Shown piece by piece: positions 7,391 through 15,261 of a DNA stretch of 41,014 bases. The stretch comes from an uncultured Lachnospiraceae bacterium (GTDB taxonomy: Bacteria > Bacillota > Clostridia > Lachnospirales > Lachnospiraceae). The stretch spans positions 1 to 41,014 of the forward strand of contig CAJUPT010000026.1 of the NCBI GenBank assembly GCA_910588405.1. Reading direction: 5' to 3'. A program made the translations under genes and the position numbers. Numbering within the stretch: position 1 is the stretch's first letter; every line of letters begins with the position of its first letter. The notes under the pieces were generated by a model. That model saw only the letters and a program-made list of their open reading frames with translations, did no database searches and was not told where the DNA came from.

Positions 7391-8728
7391 TTACTGAAGC
7401 AGGCTGAGGGTGGACTCGGGAAGCGCATTCGCCTGCGCCAGCATGGCCTGAGTTGTCTGAACAAGGATAGTATCCTTCATGCGCTCTGTCAGCTCTTTTG
7501 CCATATCGGTATCTCTGATCCGGCTTTCCGCTGCAGTCAGATTTTCCTTGTAGATATTCATGCTGTTCATGGCATGCTCCAAAGCATTATCTGCGGCGCC
7601 ATAGGCTCCTCGAATGAGTGACACGTAATTGACCATGTCATTCACCTTATTGATGCTTTCCTGGGCGGCCTCCTGTGTGGAAACATCGAATTTATCCAGT
7701 CCCAACGCCGCTTTCGAGAGGTAGAACTGGGGGATACTGATTGTATGGTTTGGGTCCGGCCCGATCTGGAATACGATTTTGTTGTTATTCGCAGCGGAGG
7801 AAGCAGCCTTGGTACTTATGCTTGCAGTGTCTGGCGTAGCTTTTGGCGTCGAAGGATCGCTGGAAAAAAGTGCGGCGGTAAGAAGGTCTGCGCCGGCTGA
7901 CGCTTGTTTTGAAGGACTGCCAGGAAGATCCTGCTGACACAGCTGTACGGCTTTTGCATTACCAGAATCGCCGATTGCTTTTTTGACCGGGTCGGCCAAG
8001 CTCGAATAGCTAGTGTTTACCTCCTTTACCGCTTCTGCCTCGGTGCTGTCATTAACCGACGCGCCCGGTATACGGGCGGCGGCATCTGCCATTTTCTGTT
8101 GCACCTCATTTGTGATCTGCGTTGCCGTTGCGGCGTCTGTTTCGTCCAAAGAGCCGGCGCCCGGCATATGGGCAGCATCGTCTATCATTTTCGTTTGTAC
8201 TTTATTTGCTGTTTTGGTCGCTGCGGCGGCGTTCGCTCCGTCCAGGGAAATTGTGCCTGGCTGAGAAAGGCCTGGCGCCGTGAGACCGGAATCTGCTGCT
8301 ATACTCGCATCGTCATGAAACAAGTTTACATAATTAAATCTTGTCGCGCTGGCGATGCGGTCAATTTCTTCACTGATTCGATCCACTTCCTCCTGTACGA
8401 ACTCACGGTGCCCTTCATCTGTGTAAACACCATTTGCAGATCGCAGAGCAAGTGTATTCATCTGGCAGAGCATGGCGTGGATTTCCTGCATGGCACCTTC
8501 GCCGGTTCTGAGTAAGCCGAGGCCGTCCTTGGCGTTCAGCTCACCCTGTGCCAAGCCTGCGATCTGGGAACGCATTTGTTCCGATATGGCCAGGCCGGCG
8601 GCGTCGTCGCCGGACCGGTTGATCCGATAACCGGACGTAAGCTTTTCCAGATCTTTGGTCAGCTTTGATTCGTTTAGGGTTAATGCAATCTGTGCATTCA
8701 ATGCTGAAATGTTATTTTTAATCCGCAT
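7391..8728 (-). CDS. Flagellin with internal tandem repeats
   Basis: Filament subunit of the flagellum. The N-terminal D0/D1 region (1-140) has the classic run MRIKNNISALNAQ, then LTSGYRINRSGDDAAGLAIS. The C-terminal D0 (about 395-445) ends AMLAQANALPESTLSLLQ. Between them is a hypervariable part with two clear 32-residue repeats (161-192 and 193-224), each beginning SLD and ending (H/R)(M/I)PGA, plus a third degraded copy. One extra upstream ATG at 8743 is in frame, but GGAGG lies 8 bases before ATG 8728 and the protein then starts canonically. No other flagellar gene is in the window. A sigma-28-like promoter is visible upstream. Confidence 0.95.
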   Translation of the reverse strand: MRIKNNISALNAQIALTLNESKLTKDLEKLTSGYRINRSGDDAAGLAISEQMRSQIAGLAQGELNAKDGLGLLRTGEGAMQEIHAMLCQMNTLALRSANGVYTDEGHREFVQEEVDRISEEIDRIASATRFNYVNLFHDDASIAADSGLTAPGLSQPGTISLDGANAAAATKTANKVQTKMIDDAAHMPGAGSLDETDAATATQITNEVQQKMADAAARIPGASVNDSTEAEAVKEVNTSYSSLADPVKKAIGDSGNAKAVQLCQQDLPGSPSKQASAGADLLTAALFSSDPSTPKATPDTASISTKAASSAANNNKIVFQIGPDPNHTISIPQFYLSKAALGLDKFDVSTQEAAQESINKVNDMVNYVSLIRGAYGAADNALEHAMNSMNIYKENLTAAESRIRDTDMAKELTERMKDTILVQTTQAMLAQANALPESTLSLLQ

Positions 8729-8883
8729 AATGAAAACCTCCATTTTTTCTTACGGAGTGATCATTCAGACAATATGGCCGTATGTAGTTTGACGGCTTTT
8801 ATTCCTGTTCATCAAATCTCTCTATATAATATATCGTCATTTTTGTTGTAAGAATTAGTTGATGTGACCGATAGAATATAACT

Positions 8884-8910
8884 TTTTCGGCAGATGTCGT
8901 ATGAATTTTC
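8884..8910 (-). promoter_or_regulatory. Candidate sigma-28 (FliA/SigD) promoter for flagellin
   Basis: On the minus strand GAAA (8907-8910), exactly 15 bases, then GCCGAAAA (8884-8891). The flagellar sigma consensus is TAAA-N15-GCCGATAA, so 3 of 4 and 7 of 8 bases match. It would give an mRNA leader of about 150 bases, which includes a small hairpin GCCGT/ACGGC near 8778-8797. Confidence 0.45.
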
Positions 8911-8976
8911 CGGAACTGCAAAAACTAAATATGACAATTAAGAAGATGTGTAGAAAAATGACGAAGGAGCAGGAAA

Positions 8977-9606
8977 ATGAATGAAATACTGGAAAAAATA
9001 AAAAAAATCGCCATTGTCCCCGTGGTATTGTTGGAAGATGCAAAGGATGCAAGACCTTTAGCCGAAGCTTTGTGTGATGGCGGTTTGCCCTGCGCGGAGG
9101 TGACTTTTCGGACGGAGGCAGCCCAGGAAGGGATCAGGGTGATGACAGAAGAATTTCCGGAGATGCTGGTGGGCGCGGGAACAGTGCTGACGATGGAGCA
9201 GGCGGACAGGGCGATAGCTGCCGGAGCCAAATTTATTGTCAGTCCCGGCCTGAATCCCAAGGTGGTGCGGCACTGTCTGGATCAAGGAATGACGATGCTT
9301 CCCGGCACCGCTACCCCCAGCGATGTGGAGCGGGCCATGGAGTTTGGTCTGGATGTGGTGAAGTTTTTTCCTGCGGAGGCGGCGGGAGGGCTGGAGATGA
9401 TTAAAGCATTGGCCGCTCCTTATGTATCTATGAAGTTTATGCCCACGGGGGGAATTAATGAGAAGAATCTCAGGAGCTATCTGGATTTTCCCAAGGTTTT
9501 GGCCTGTGGAGGGAGTTGGATGGTGAAAGGAGAGCTGATCAAAACGGGAAGGTTCGACGAGATTCGAAAACTGGCTGAGAAAGCGGTTGCTTTGGCGCGC
9601 AGATAA
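8977..9606 (+). CDS. eda: 2-dehydro-3-deoxy-6-phosphogluconate (KDPG/KHG) aldolase
   Basis: Class I aldolase that splits KDPG into pyruvate and glyceraldehyde 3-phosphate, the last step of Entner-Doudoroff-type and hexuronate breakdown. The TIM-barrel landmarks are present: catalytic E41 in EVTFRT (with R45), GAGTVLT, SPGLNP, and the Schiff-base lysine K129 in VVKFFPAE. The length of 209 aa is normal. AAGGAG lies 7 bases before the ATG. The next gene, about 100 bases on, is KDG kinase, so the pair converts KDG to triose phosphate and pyruvate. No dehydratase or transporter is adjacent, so the sugar acid source is not shown here. Confidence 0.96.
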   Translation: MNEILEKIKKIAIVPVVLLEDAKDARPLAEALCDGGLPCAEVTFRTEAAQEGIRVMTEEFPEMLVGAGTVLTMEQADRAIAAGAKFIVSPGLNPKVVRHCLDQGMTMLPGTATPSDVERAMEFGLDVVKFFPAEAAGGLEMIKALAAPYVSMKFMPTGGINEKNLRSYLDFPKVLACGGSWMVKGELIKTGRFDEIRKLAEKAVALARR

Positions 9607-9709
9607 ATGGTGCGGACAGATGCGGACGACCCGAAAGCGAATCGGTGAGATGAGAAGATCGCATAAAAGCGAAAAATGATTATTCAGTCAAATGCGGAGG
9701 TGAATAGAT

Positions 9710-10741
9710 ATGGCAAAAATTGTAACGATGGGGGAAATCATGCTGCGGCTGTCTACGCCGGGCAATGAACGGTTTATCCAGGCAGATAGCTTTGATGTGA
9801 ATTATGGCGGCGGTGAGGCGAATGTGGCGGTGTCGCTGGCCCGCTTCGGCCATGAGGCGGAATTTGTCACGGCGCTGCCGGATAATCCGATCGGGGAGTG
9901 CGCATTGGCGGAGCTTCGCAAGTACAATGTGGGCACAAAGCATATCGCCCGCTGCGGAGAACGGCTGGGCATTTATTTTCTGGAGACAGGCTCCGCTATG
10001 AGAGCGTCCAATGTGGTATATGACCGGGCTCACAGCGCAATCTGTACCGCAAGGCCGGAGGATTTTGACTTTAATGAGATCTTTCATGATGCGAAATGGT
10101 TTCATTTTACCGGGATTACCCCGGCGGTCAGCGACAGCGCGCCGGCGCTTACGGAGGCTGCGCTGAAGGCGGCAAAAGCCCATGGGGTGACTGTGTCGGT
10201 GGATTTGAATTTCCGGAAAAAGCTGTGGTCGTCTGAAAAGGCCAGGGAGGTGATGACCGGCCTGATGGAGTATGTGGATGTGTGCATCGGCAATGAGGAG
10301 GATGCCCAGAAGGTGCTGGGGTTCAAACCGGGGAACACGGATGTGGCTGCCGGAGAGCTGGAGCTTCCCGGGTATGTGGATATTTTCAATCAGATGGCGG
10401 ACCGGTTTGGCTTTCGGTATGTGGTGGGCTCCTTGCGGGAGAGCTTCAGTGCTTCTGATAATGGCTGGTCTGCCTGTATTATGGATGGGAAAACCAGGGA
10501 ATTTTATCGCTCCCGGAGATACCGGATTACGCCGATTGTGGACAGAGTGGGCGGCGGAGATTCCTTTGCGGCGGGGCTGATCTGCGGTCTGGCCGAGGGA
10601 AAGGAAATGAAAGAGGCGCTGGAATTCGCCGTGGCGGCGTCTGCGTTGAAGCATACCATACCAGGGGATCTGAATCTGATTACAAAGGAGGAGGCCGAGC
10701 GGCTGGCCAGCGGGGATACTTCCGGACGGGTACAGAGGTAA
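9710..10741 (+). CDS. kdgK: 2-keto-3-deoxygluconate kinase (PfkB family)
   Basis: Phosphorylates KDG to KDPG with ATP, feeding the aldolase encoded just upstream. PfkB ribokinase-fold signatures are clear: the N-terminal GGGEANVAVSLARFG and the C-terminal DRVGGGDSFAAGL, whose Asp is the catalytic base and whose GGGD forms the anion hole. The start MAKIVTMGEIMLRLS is typical of KDG kinases. The length of 343 aa is slightly above usual. GGAGG lies 9 bases before the ATG. A terminator follows. Other PfkB sugar specificities are possible, but the aldolase neighbour favours KDG. Confidence 0.93.
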   Translation: MAKIVTMGEIMLRLSTPGNERFIQADSFDVNYGGGEANVAVSLARFGHEAEFVTALPDNPIGECALAELRKYNVGTKHIARCGERLGIYFLETGSAMRASNVVYDRAHSAICTARPEDFDFNEIFHDAKWFHFTGITPAVSDSAPALTEAALKAAKAHGVTVSVDLNFRKKLWSSEKAREVMTGLMEYVDVCIGNEEDAQKVLGFKPGNTDVAAGELELPGYVDIFNQMADRFGFRYVVGSLRESFSASDNGWSACIMDGKTREFYRSRRYRITPIVDRVGGGDSFAAGLICGLAEGKEMKEALEFAVAASALKHTIPGDLNLITKEEAERLASGDTSGRVQR

Positions 10742-10751
10742 CAAAGAGGCC

Positions 10752-10796
10752 AAAGAACCGGATAACAGATGCTGAATGCGCTGTTTCCGGTTCTTT
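10752..10796 (+). terminator. Intrinsic terminator after kdgK
   Basis: The stem AAAGAACCGGA (10752-10762) pairs with TCCGGTTCTTTT (10785-10796), with an inner AACAG/CTGTT after one bulged base, and ends in a T-run. Confidence 0.8.
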
Positions 10797-10891
10797 TGAA
10801 AAAAAGCACAGATCAAGTTGTTTTGCGGGAGTATTAGTGGTAAACTGATTAGGAAAAGAAAAATTTTTGCTCGAAGGGGGCGAATAGATCT

Positions 10892-12547
10892 GTGAAGGAG
10901 ACAAAAGAGGAAAAATCCGGCCTTAAGTTTTTGCGGTGGCCCTGGAATGTGGTGATTTATATTTTGCTGTTTGTGGCTTTTCGGGTATTCGCGGTGCCGA
11001 TTATCCTGCTGCTGATGGCGATGCGGAGGAAGAATAATCCTCACGGCGTGGAGGAGGGCTACTGCCTGACACGTACCCGGAAGAAGCTGACCTGGTGTCT
11101 GTGGGCGGCGATATTGGTGGTGCTGGCCGCGGGACTGGGCGTGATGTTTTATGTGGGGCTGGGGCAGGATCGTACATATTGGGAGACGAGGGATTATGTG
11201 GTGCTGGTTGTGTCCGGCGGCGGCGCGGTATTTCTGCTGGCGCTGGGAATTGGTTTGGGCTATATGGGCGTGCGGGACGCCTTTTTTCCGGAAAAAGGAA
11301 CGCTGGCCCAGTCGATCAGGAATCAGCTTCCGTTTCCGGATGGGGCGCCGCCGGTGGATCAGCTGTTTGCCATGGTGGATAATGATTTGAAGGAGAACGG
11401 CACCTGGTTCGGCGAGTTGGGAATCGGAGAGGAATGGGTGCTGGGCGATGAGGCCAATCGGATTGACCGGATCAGGGGAATTTTCACGGTGGATAAGATC
11501 CGTCAGCGCAGTACCCAGACCGGGACCCGTACCAGCCGGGTTTTGGAGCTGGTGCTGATCGACAATCGCTGGCACAAGTCCGTTACCGATTTTAAGGACC
11601 CCCAGGATCTGCGGGACGCGGCAGACTTTCTTGCCTTGCGGATACCGGATGCGGTCAGAGGCGTGAATGACCAGTATGGGGATTTTTTGAAAAAGAATGA
11701 CATAGAGCGTGAGAATTTTGAGCGGGAATTCCAGCAGAAACAAAATCTTAAGGCTTCCGAACAGGTGCTTAGAAAAGCTGGAAACAGAGCGACCCAGGAA
11801 ATGATTTTGGAAGCAGGGGACGGTACTGTGACGTCTCGAGTGACAGCCTCACTGGTGGAAGAATATTTGCAGCGGTGTCTGTCTGGGGAAGAAAGGTTTT
11901 TTACGCTTACGCCTACCCGTCCGGTAGAAGACGGGGCCCGGTCTTTCCGTGCAATCTGCTGTTATGCCCAGGAGGAAAACGCAGGAAAGGAGCAGGTGAT
12001 GCTGGCAGCGGAACCGGTTTCTGATGCCGGGAGCGAGACGCTGTTTCGGACTCTCGTCACAGACCAATGGGAGGCAAAAAAGATTCTTGAGGACTGGTTG
12101 AAGCGGCAGGCGCCGGACGTGACGAACTGGCAGCTGGCCATGCAGGCAGGCGCGTCCAGGGATGTACAGACAGAGTTCCGGCAGCGGCCCGGAGCAAGGC
12201 TGTCGCTGGTTTTGGCCAGCGGCGCGGCCGAGAATCATATGACCTTTACGAGAGAGGATGTGCAGGTGGCAGCGGACGGACTGGCGGACGGAACCTATCA
12301 GCTGGTGGATCTGACGCTGCCCCAGGGCTATCTGTGGATTCGGGCGACGGCAGGGGATCAGACAGACGGGCGCTGTACTGTGGAGGCAACCCGGCCGGAT
12401 GGAGCCGTCCTGCGGTTTTATTCGACGAAAATGTCACCCAGAGAGGCCGCTTTATGGCTGACGGGATATCCTGACGGGGTGTATCAGCCTGGCGGCGAAG
12501 GGTGGAAGGACTGTACGAAGCAGATGATGAAAGGGAATAAGAAATAA
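10892..12547 (+). CDS. Membrane protein of unknown function, three TM segments plus large soluble domain
   Basis: I do not recognise this family. The N-terminus has three hydrophobic segments, at about residues 18-44, 66-88 and 98-124, with a basic loop (MRRKNNPHG) between the first two. The remaining roughly 420 residues are soluble and polar. They include a charged stretch around 265-290 that may be helical (FLKKNDIERENFEREFQQKQ) and a late part rich in beta-like segments. There is no enzymatic motif that I can see. It starts with GTG at 10892 after AAGGGGG 11 bases upstream, a loose spacing. It is followed 42 bases later by a Sel1-repeat gene and then a zinc-ribbon membrane protein, which suggests a three-gene unit. 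Codon use looks like its neighbours. Confidence 0.8.
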   Translation: MKETKEEKSGLKFLRWPWNVVIYILLFVAFRVFAVPIILLLMAMRRKNNPHGVEEGYCLTRTRKKLTWCLWAAILVVLAAGLGVMFYVGLGQDRTYWETRDYVVLVVSGGGAVFLLALGIGLGYMGVRDAFFPEKGTLAQSIRNQLPFPDGAPPVDQLFAMVDNDLKENGTWFGELGIGEEWVLGDEANRIDRIRGIFTVDKIRQRSTQTGTRTSRVLELVLIDNRWHKSVTDFKDPQDLRDAADFLALRIPDAVRGVNDQYGDFLKKNDIERENFEREFQQKQNLKASEQVLRKAGNRATQEMILEAGDGTVTSRVTASLVEEYLQRCLSGEERFFTLTPTRPVEDGARSFRAICCYAQEENAGKEQVMLAAEPVSDAGSETLFRTLVTDQWEAKKILEDWLKRQAPDVTNWQLAMQAGASRDVQTEFRQRPGARLSLVLASGAAENHMTFTREDVQVAADGLADGTYQLVDLTLPQGYLWIRATAGDQTDGRCTVEATRPDGAVLRFYSTKMSPREAALWLTGYPDGVYQPGGEGWKDCTKQMMKGNKK

Positions 12548-12589
12548 TATATATAAATCTTATCATTCATAAAAAGGAAGTGTGAAAAT

Positions 12590-13825
12590 ATGGGAAAAAC
12601 ATTGAGCAATGAAGTAAAACAGGCGCTGAAAGACATTTACTACCAGGAGTGGACAGGGAAAGGCAAGGAGGCCTTTGCCATGTTGGAGCAGGCTTCTGCC
12701 GCAGGGGACGGGGATGCCACATGCCTGCTGGCCCGGTGCCTGTGCGGGCATCAGTATGTGTGGGTGGGCCATGGATTTCCTGAAGATGACGACAGGGCGA
12801 CACAGCTGTTACATAAATCGGTGGAGCAGGGCAGCGCTCTGGGCGTGATGGTGGCGCTGCGCAGCGGGGAGCTGACGCCGTCGGTGGAGAAAAAGATGCC
12901 ATTTGCCAGTTTGCAGGAAGCCTTTGACGAGGTGCTGGCGCTGGCGGAGGAAGGAGATGCCTTCTGCCAGTATACCGTGGCAAATTCCTATTTCTGGTGG
13001 GATTTCCTGCGGATTCAGAATAAAGGGAAGGATTCCTTCCCGAACCAGGCGGCCTATAAGGCATATCTGGCGGAAAATATCGCCAAATGTGAGGACTGGT
13101 TCTGGAAAGCTCTGCACGGCGGCATGTATTTTGCGGCCAATAACCTGAACCGTTACTATACCCAGGGGGACGAGGACCTGATCGCTCCCCAGCCGGAGAA
13201 GGCGAAGGATCTGTTTAAAATCGGCGCGGAATACGGCCATCCGATTCAGCAGGCTATTTATGCCGATGATCTGGATGAAGCAGGCAAGCCGGAGGAAGCG
13301 ATGATCTGGTATAAAAAAGCGGCCGAGGGCGGCCATCCGGGGGCGTGGACCGATGTGGGGTACTACTATTTTGAAGGGACCGGCGTAGAGAAGGATGAGG
13401 CTTACGCCGTGAAATGCTATGAGAAGGATATGTCCACCGATGTGCTCCGCACCCGCAATTTTCTGGGCAAGGCATACTTTTTCGGGAGAGGTGTTCCTCA
13501 GGACTATGCAAAGGCCTTTCAGCTTCTGTCCTGGGCTTATGACAGGGGGAGTAAATGGGGCGTGTTCTACCTGGGTAAATGCTGTTTCTATGGTCTGGGT
13601 ACACCACAGGATTATGGCCGCGCGCTGAAATTCCTGGAGGAAGTAAACTGGAATTACTGGGAGGCCGATTACCTGCGCGGCATGATTTACGGCCAGGGGC
13701 TGGGCGTGGCACAGGATATCCCGAAAGGGGTGTCCTATCTGCAGAAGGCAGGGAACCATAAAGAGGCGAAGGAAGAGCTTCTGCACTATAAGAAGAAGCT
13801 GTTTGGCGGATGGGTACGCCGGTAA
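12590..13825 (+). CDS. Sel1-like (TPR-type) repeat protein
   Basis: An all-helical solenoid of Sel1 repeats, used for protein-protein interaction. Repeat signatures are visible throughout: AEGGHPGAWTDVGYYYFEGTGVEKDEAYAVKCYEK-type units at about 245-280, then FLGKAYFFGRGVPQDYAKAFQLL, YLGKCCFYGLGTPQDYGRALKFL and LRGMIYGQGLGVAQDIPKGVSYL. The N-terminal third is more divergent. No signal peptide or membrane segment, so it is probably cytoplasmic. AAGGAAG lies 9 bases before the ATG. It sits between an uncharacterised membrane protein and a zinc-ribbon membrane protein. Bacterial Sel1 proteins often scaffold signalling or secretion complexes; the partner here is unknown. Confidence 0.88.
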   Translation: MGKTLSNEVKQALKDIYYQEWTGKGKEAFAMLEQASAAGDGDATCLLARCLCGHQYVWVGHGFPEDDDRATQLLHKSVEQGSALGVMVALRSGELTPSVEKKMPFASLQEAFDEVLALAEEGDAFCQYTVANSYFWWDFLRIQNKGKDSFPNQAAYKAYLAENIAKCEDWFWKALHGGMYFAANNLNRYYTQGDEDLIAPQPEKAKDLFKIGAEYGHPIQQAIYADDLDEAGKPEEAMIWYKKAAEGGHPGAWTDVGYYYFEGTGVEKDEAYAVKCYEKDMSTDVLRTRNFLGKAYFFGRGVPQDYAKAFQLLSWAYDRGSKWGVFYLGKCCFYGLGTPQDYGRALKFLEEVNWNYWEADYLRGMIYGQGLGVAQDIPKGVSYLQKAGNHKEAKEELLHYKKKLFGGWVRR

Positions 13826-13901
13826 ATATGGCGGGACTTCGGAAGGATACGCATTTGCGGCGGTGTAAGAAAGTTGTTTGATCAGGTATCGGGGAGGAAT
13901 T

Positions 13902-14567
13902 ATGGCGGGAAGGTATATTTGCCCGGTGTGCGACCGGCGTTTGCAGATGAAGCATTTTTGTACCTATTGTAAAAGTTTTGTGAAGGAGCCGGTTTACTAC
14001 ACCGGCCCCGTGGCCAATGAAAGCTATGACAGCGGCTGTATGGCAGATCAGCATTACGGGCTGGGGCATGTACATAGTCCTCTGGACAGGCAGAGGGAGT
14101 ACGGGCATCATAAGGCCGGAACCGGGACAAGGCAGAATCCATCCGCAAGGCAGAATACATACGCCCAGGGAAGCCGGCCCGCGCGGCCGACTGCCCGTAC
14201 CGGACAAAGAGCCGGATATGGCGTAAAGCCTGCCCGGGGACAGGCCGGCGGCCCGAGTTACGGAGGCGTCCGTTTGAATTCCGCATCGTCTGCCCGTGCC
14301 GGACAGAGCAGCAGGCAGCAGACAGAGGGCGCCAGCCGCAGGGTGAAAAAGTTTTTTGCGGTATTTTTCGTGGCTTTTGTTATCATCATGCTGGCTGAGG
14401 TTGTGTTTGTCCTGATCGGGAGTCAGAGTATAGGACTGGCGGGGGAGGCTGTCTCGTTAATTCCGTTTACATTTGTGTGGCAATTTCTGAACGTGGTTTT
14501 CCAGGTTGGCTTTTTTGCGCTGATTATATGGGCGGTAGTGTGGATGCGGAATATCAGGCGGAAGTGA
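13902..14567 (+). CDS. Zinc-ribbon membrane protein of unknown function
   Basis: Two-part protein. The first 25 residues form a probable zinc ribbon with C7, C10, C20 and C23 (CPVC and CTYC). After that comes a long Gly/Ser/Arg/Gln-rich, probably disordered linker (about 35-150), and then two membrane helices (about 153-180 and 190-215). The frame opens at a TTG at 13878, but GGGGAGG (13891-13897) four bases before ATG 13902 fixes the start. It is last of the three-gene set starting at 10892. Zinc-ribbon plus TM proteins are widespread in Clostridia, with no specific role known to me. Confidence 0.75.
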   Translation: MAGRYICPVCDRRLQMKHFCTYCKSFVKEPVYYTGPVANESYDSGCMADQHYGLGHVHSPLDRQREYGHHKAGTGTRQNPSARQNTYAQGSRPARPTARTGQRAGYGVKPARGQAGGPSYGGVRLNSASSARAGQSSRQQTEGASRRVKKFFAVFFVAFVIIMLAEVVFVLIGSQSIGLAGEAVSLIPFTFVWQFLNVVFQVGFFALIIWAVVWMRNIRRK

Positions 14568-14634
14568 AGGCTTGCGGCAGGATTTTTCACCGCATATTTT
14601 TGAAAAAGTGGTTGAAAAATTTTGAACCTATCGA

Positions 14635-14685
14635 AATAGTCGTCCGGTCATTGCTAGTGAGCGGGACGGCTATTTCTTGTTTTTC
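14635..14685 (+). terminator. Terminator after zinc-ribbon gene (bidirectional)
   Basis: GAAATAGTCGTCC pairs with GGACGGCTATTTC (one G-T pair) and is followed by TTGTTTTT on the plus strand. The same hairpin lies at the 3' end of the broken toxin-like ORF on the minus strand, so it may stop transcription both ways. Confidence 0.75.
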
Positions 14686-14754
14686 AAATTCAGAATTGCA
14701 ACAATCAGTAAAGCAATGGTAAGTATAATCTGCATTTCCTTAATATGTACTCAC
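14670..14754 (-). pseudogene. Frameshifted type I toxin-like (holin-like Hol_Tox) small hydrophobic peptide
   Basis: On the minus strand an ATG at 14735 opens a 21-residue peptide: MQIILTIALLIVAILN, then Leu and a basic LysAsnLysLys-type tail, ending TAG at 14670. This is the single-helix plus Lys tail of the holin-like type I toxins of Firmicutes. A good ribosome site (GGAAGGGGTG, 14761-14770) lies ahead of a GTG at 14754 that reads Val-Ser-Thr-Tyr-stop. The usual family start, Met-Ser-Thr-Phe-Glu, would follow this site, so one extra base appears to have shifted the N-terminal codons out of frame. The 3' hairpin is shared with the opposite strand. Family likeness is from memory; no alignment was run. 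Confidence 0.6.
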
Positions 14755-14858
14755 AATAATCACCCCTTCCACAGAACTCGGATTAGGTGAGAGCACGTCC
14801 CCCCCGGTTTCCGGAAATTTCTTTTGCCTAAGTTTCTTTTTTTGCAATTAAAAAAAAC

Positions 14859-14887
14859 TTGACACCATATGTAATCTATTATATTAT
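14859..14887 (+). promoter_or_regulatory. Promoter of the PadR module
   Basis: TTGACA (14859-14864), 17 bases, then TATTAT (14882-14887). It is followed by a 50-base leader and AAGGAG before the PadR start. Confidence 0.75.
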
Positions 14888-14901
14888 ATATCATATAATA
14901 T
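14881..14901. promoter_or_regulatory. Perfect dyad over the PadR -10 box (candidate PadR operator)
   Basis: ATATTATAT (14881-14889) and ATATAATAT (14893-14901) form a perfect 9-bp inverted repeat with a three-base centre. It overlaps the -10. PadR proteins commonly repress their own promoter through AT-rich dyads, so autoregulation is a reasonable inference. Confidence 0.6.
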
Positions 14902-14940
14902 AACTCGATAAATGATATTATAAATTAAGGAGCTGATGAT

Positions 14941-15261
14941 ATGGTATTTAATACCGGCGCTGCTTTGCTGGATGCCATTGTTCTGGCGGTTGTCTCCACC
15001 GAGGCGGAGGGAACCTATGGCTACAAGATCACCCATGACGTAAGGCAGGCCATTGCGGTATCGGAGTCTACCCTGTATCCGGTTTTGCGGCGGCTTCAGA
15101 AGGAAGAATGCCTGGAAGCCTATGACAGAGAATTTGCAGGGCGGAATCGCAGATACTATAAGATAACGGATAAGGGACGGGCGCAGCTTCGGCTGTACCG
15201 GGAGGAGTGGATCAGTTATTCCTCGAAAATAACGCGTATTTTTTCGGAGGTTAAGTGTTGA
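14941..15261 (+). CDS. PadR family transcriptional regulator
   Basis: DNA-binding winged-helix repressor of the small (PadR-s2) type, 106 aa. The N-terminal helix-turn-helix and wing are visible: YGYKITHDV, then SESTLYPVLRRLQKEECLE, then RRYYKITDKGRAQL. A short C-terminal helix provides the dimer interface. AAGGAG lies 9 bases before the ATG. The stop overlaps the start region of the DUF1700 gene, so the two are co-translated. This PadR plus DUF1700 plus DUF4097 arrangement is common in Firmicutes, where it is thought to respond to envelope or antibiotic stress. A dyad over its own promoter suggests autorepression. Confidence 0.95.
   Translation: MVFNTGAALLDAIVLAVVSTEAEGTYGYKITHDVRQAIAVSESTLYPVLRRLQKEECLEAYDREFAGRNRRYYKITDKGRAQLRLYREEWISYSSKITRIFSEVKC

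Noticed and set aside
9680..11743. 687-residue open frame on the minus strand
   Set aside because: It is the antisense shadow of kdgK and the 10892 gene. It is rich in His, Arg, Gln and Pro as expected from the reverse of GC-rich codons, and it shows no domain or ribosome site.
12809..13786. 325-residue open frame on the minus strand over the Sel1 gene
   Set aside because: Shadow; the plus-strand Sel1 repeats are unmistakable.
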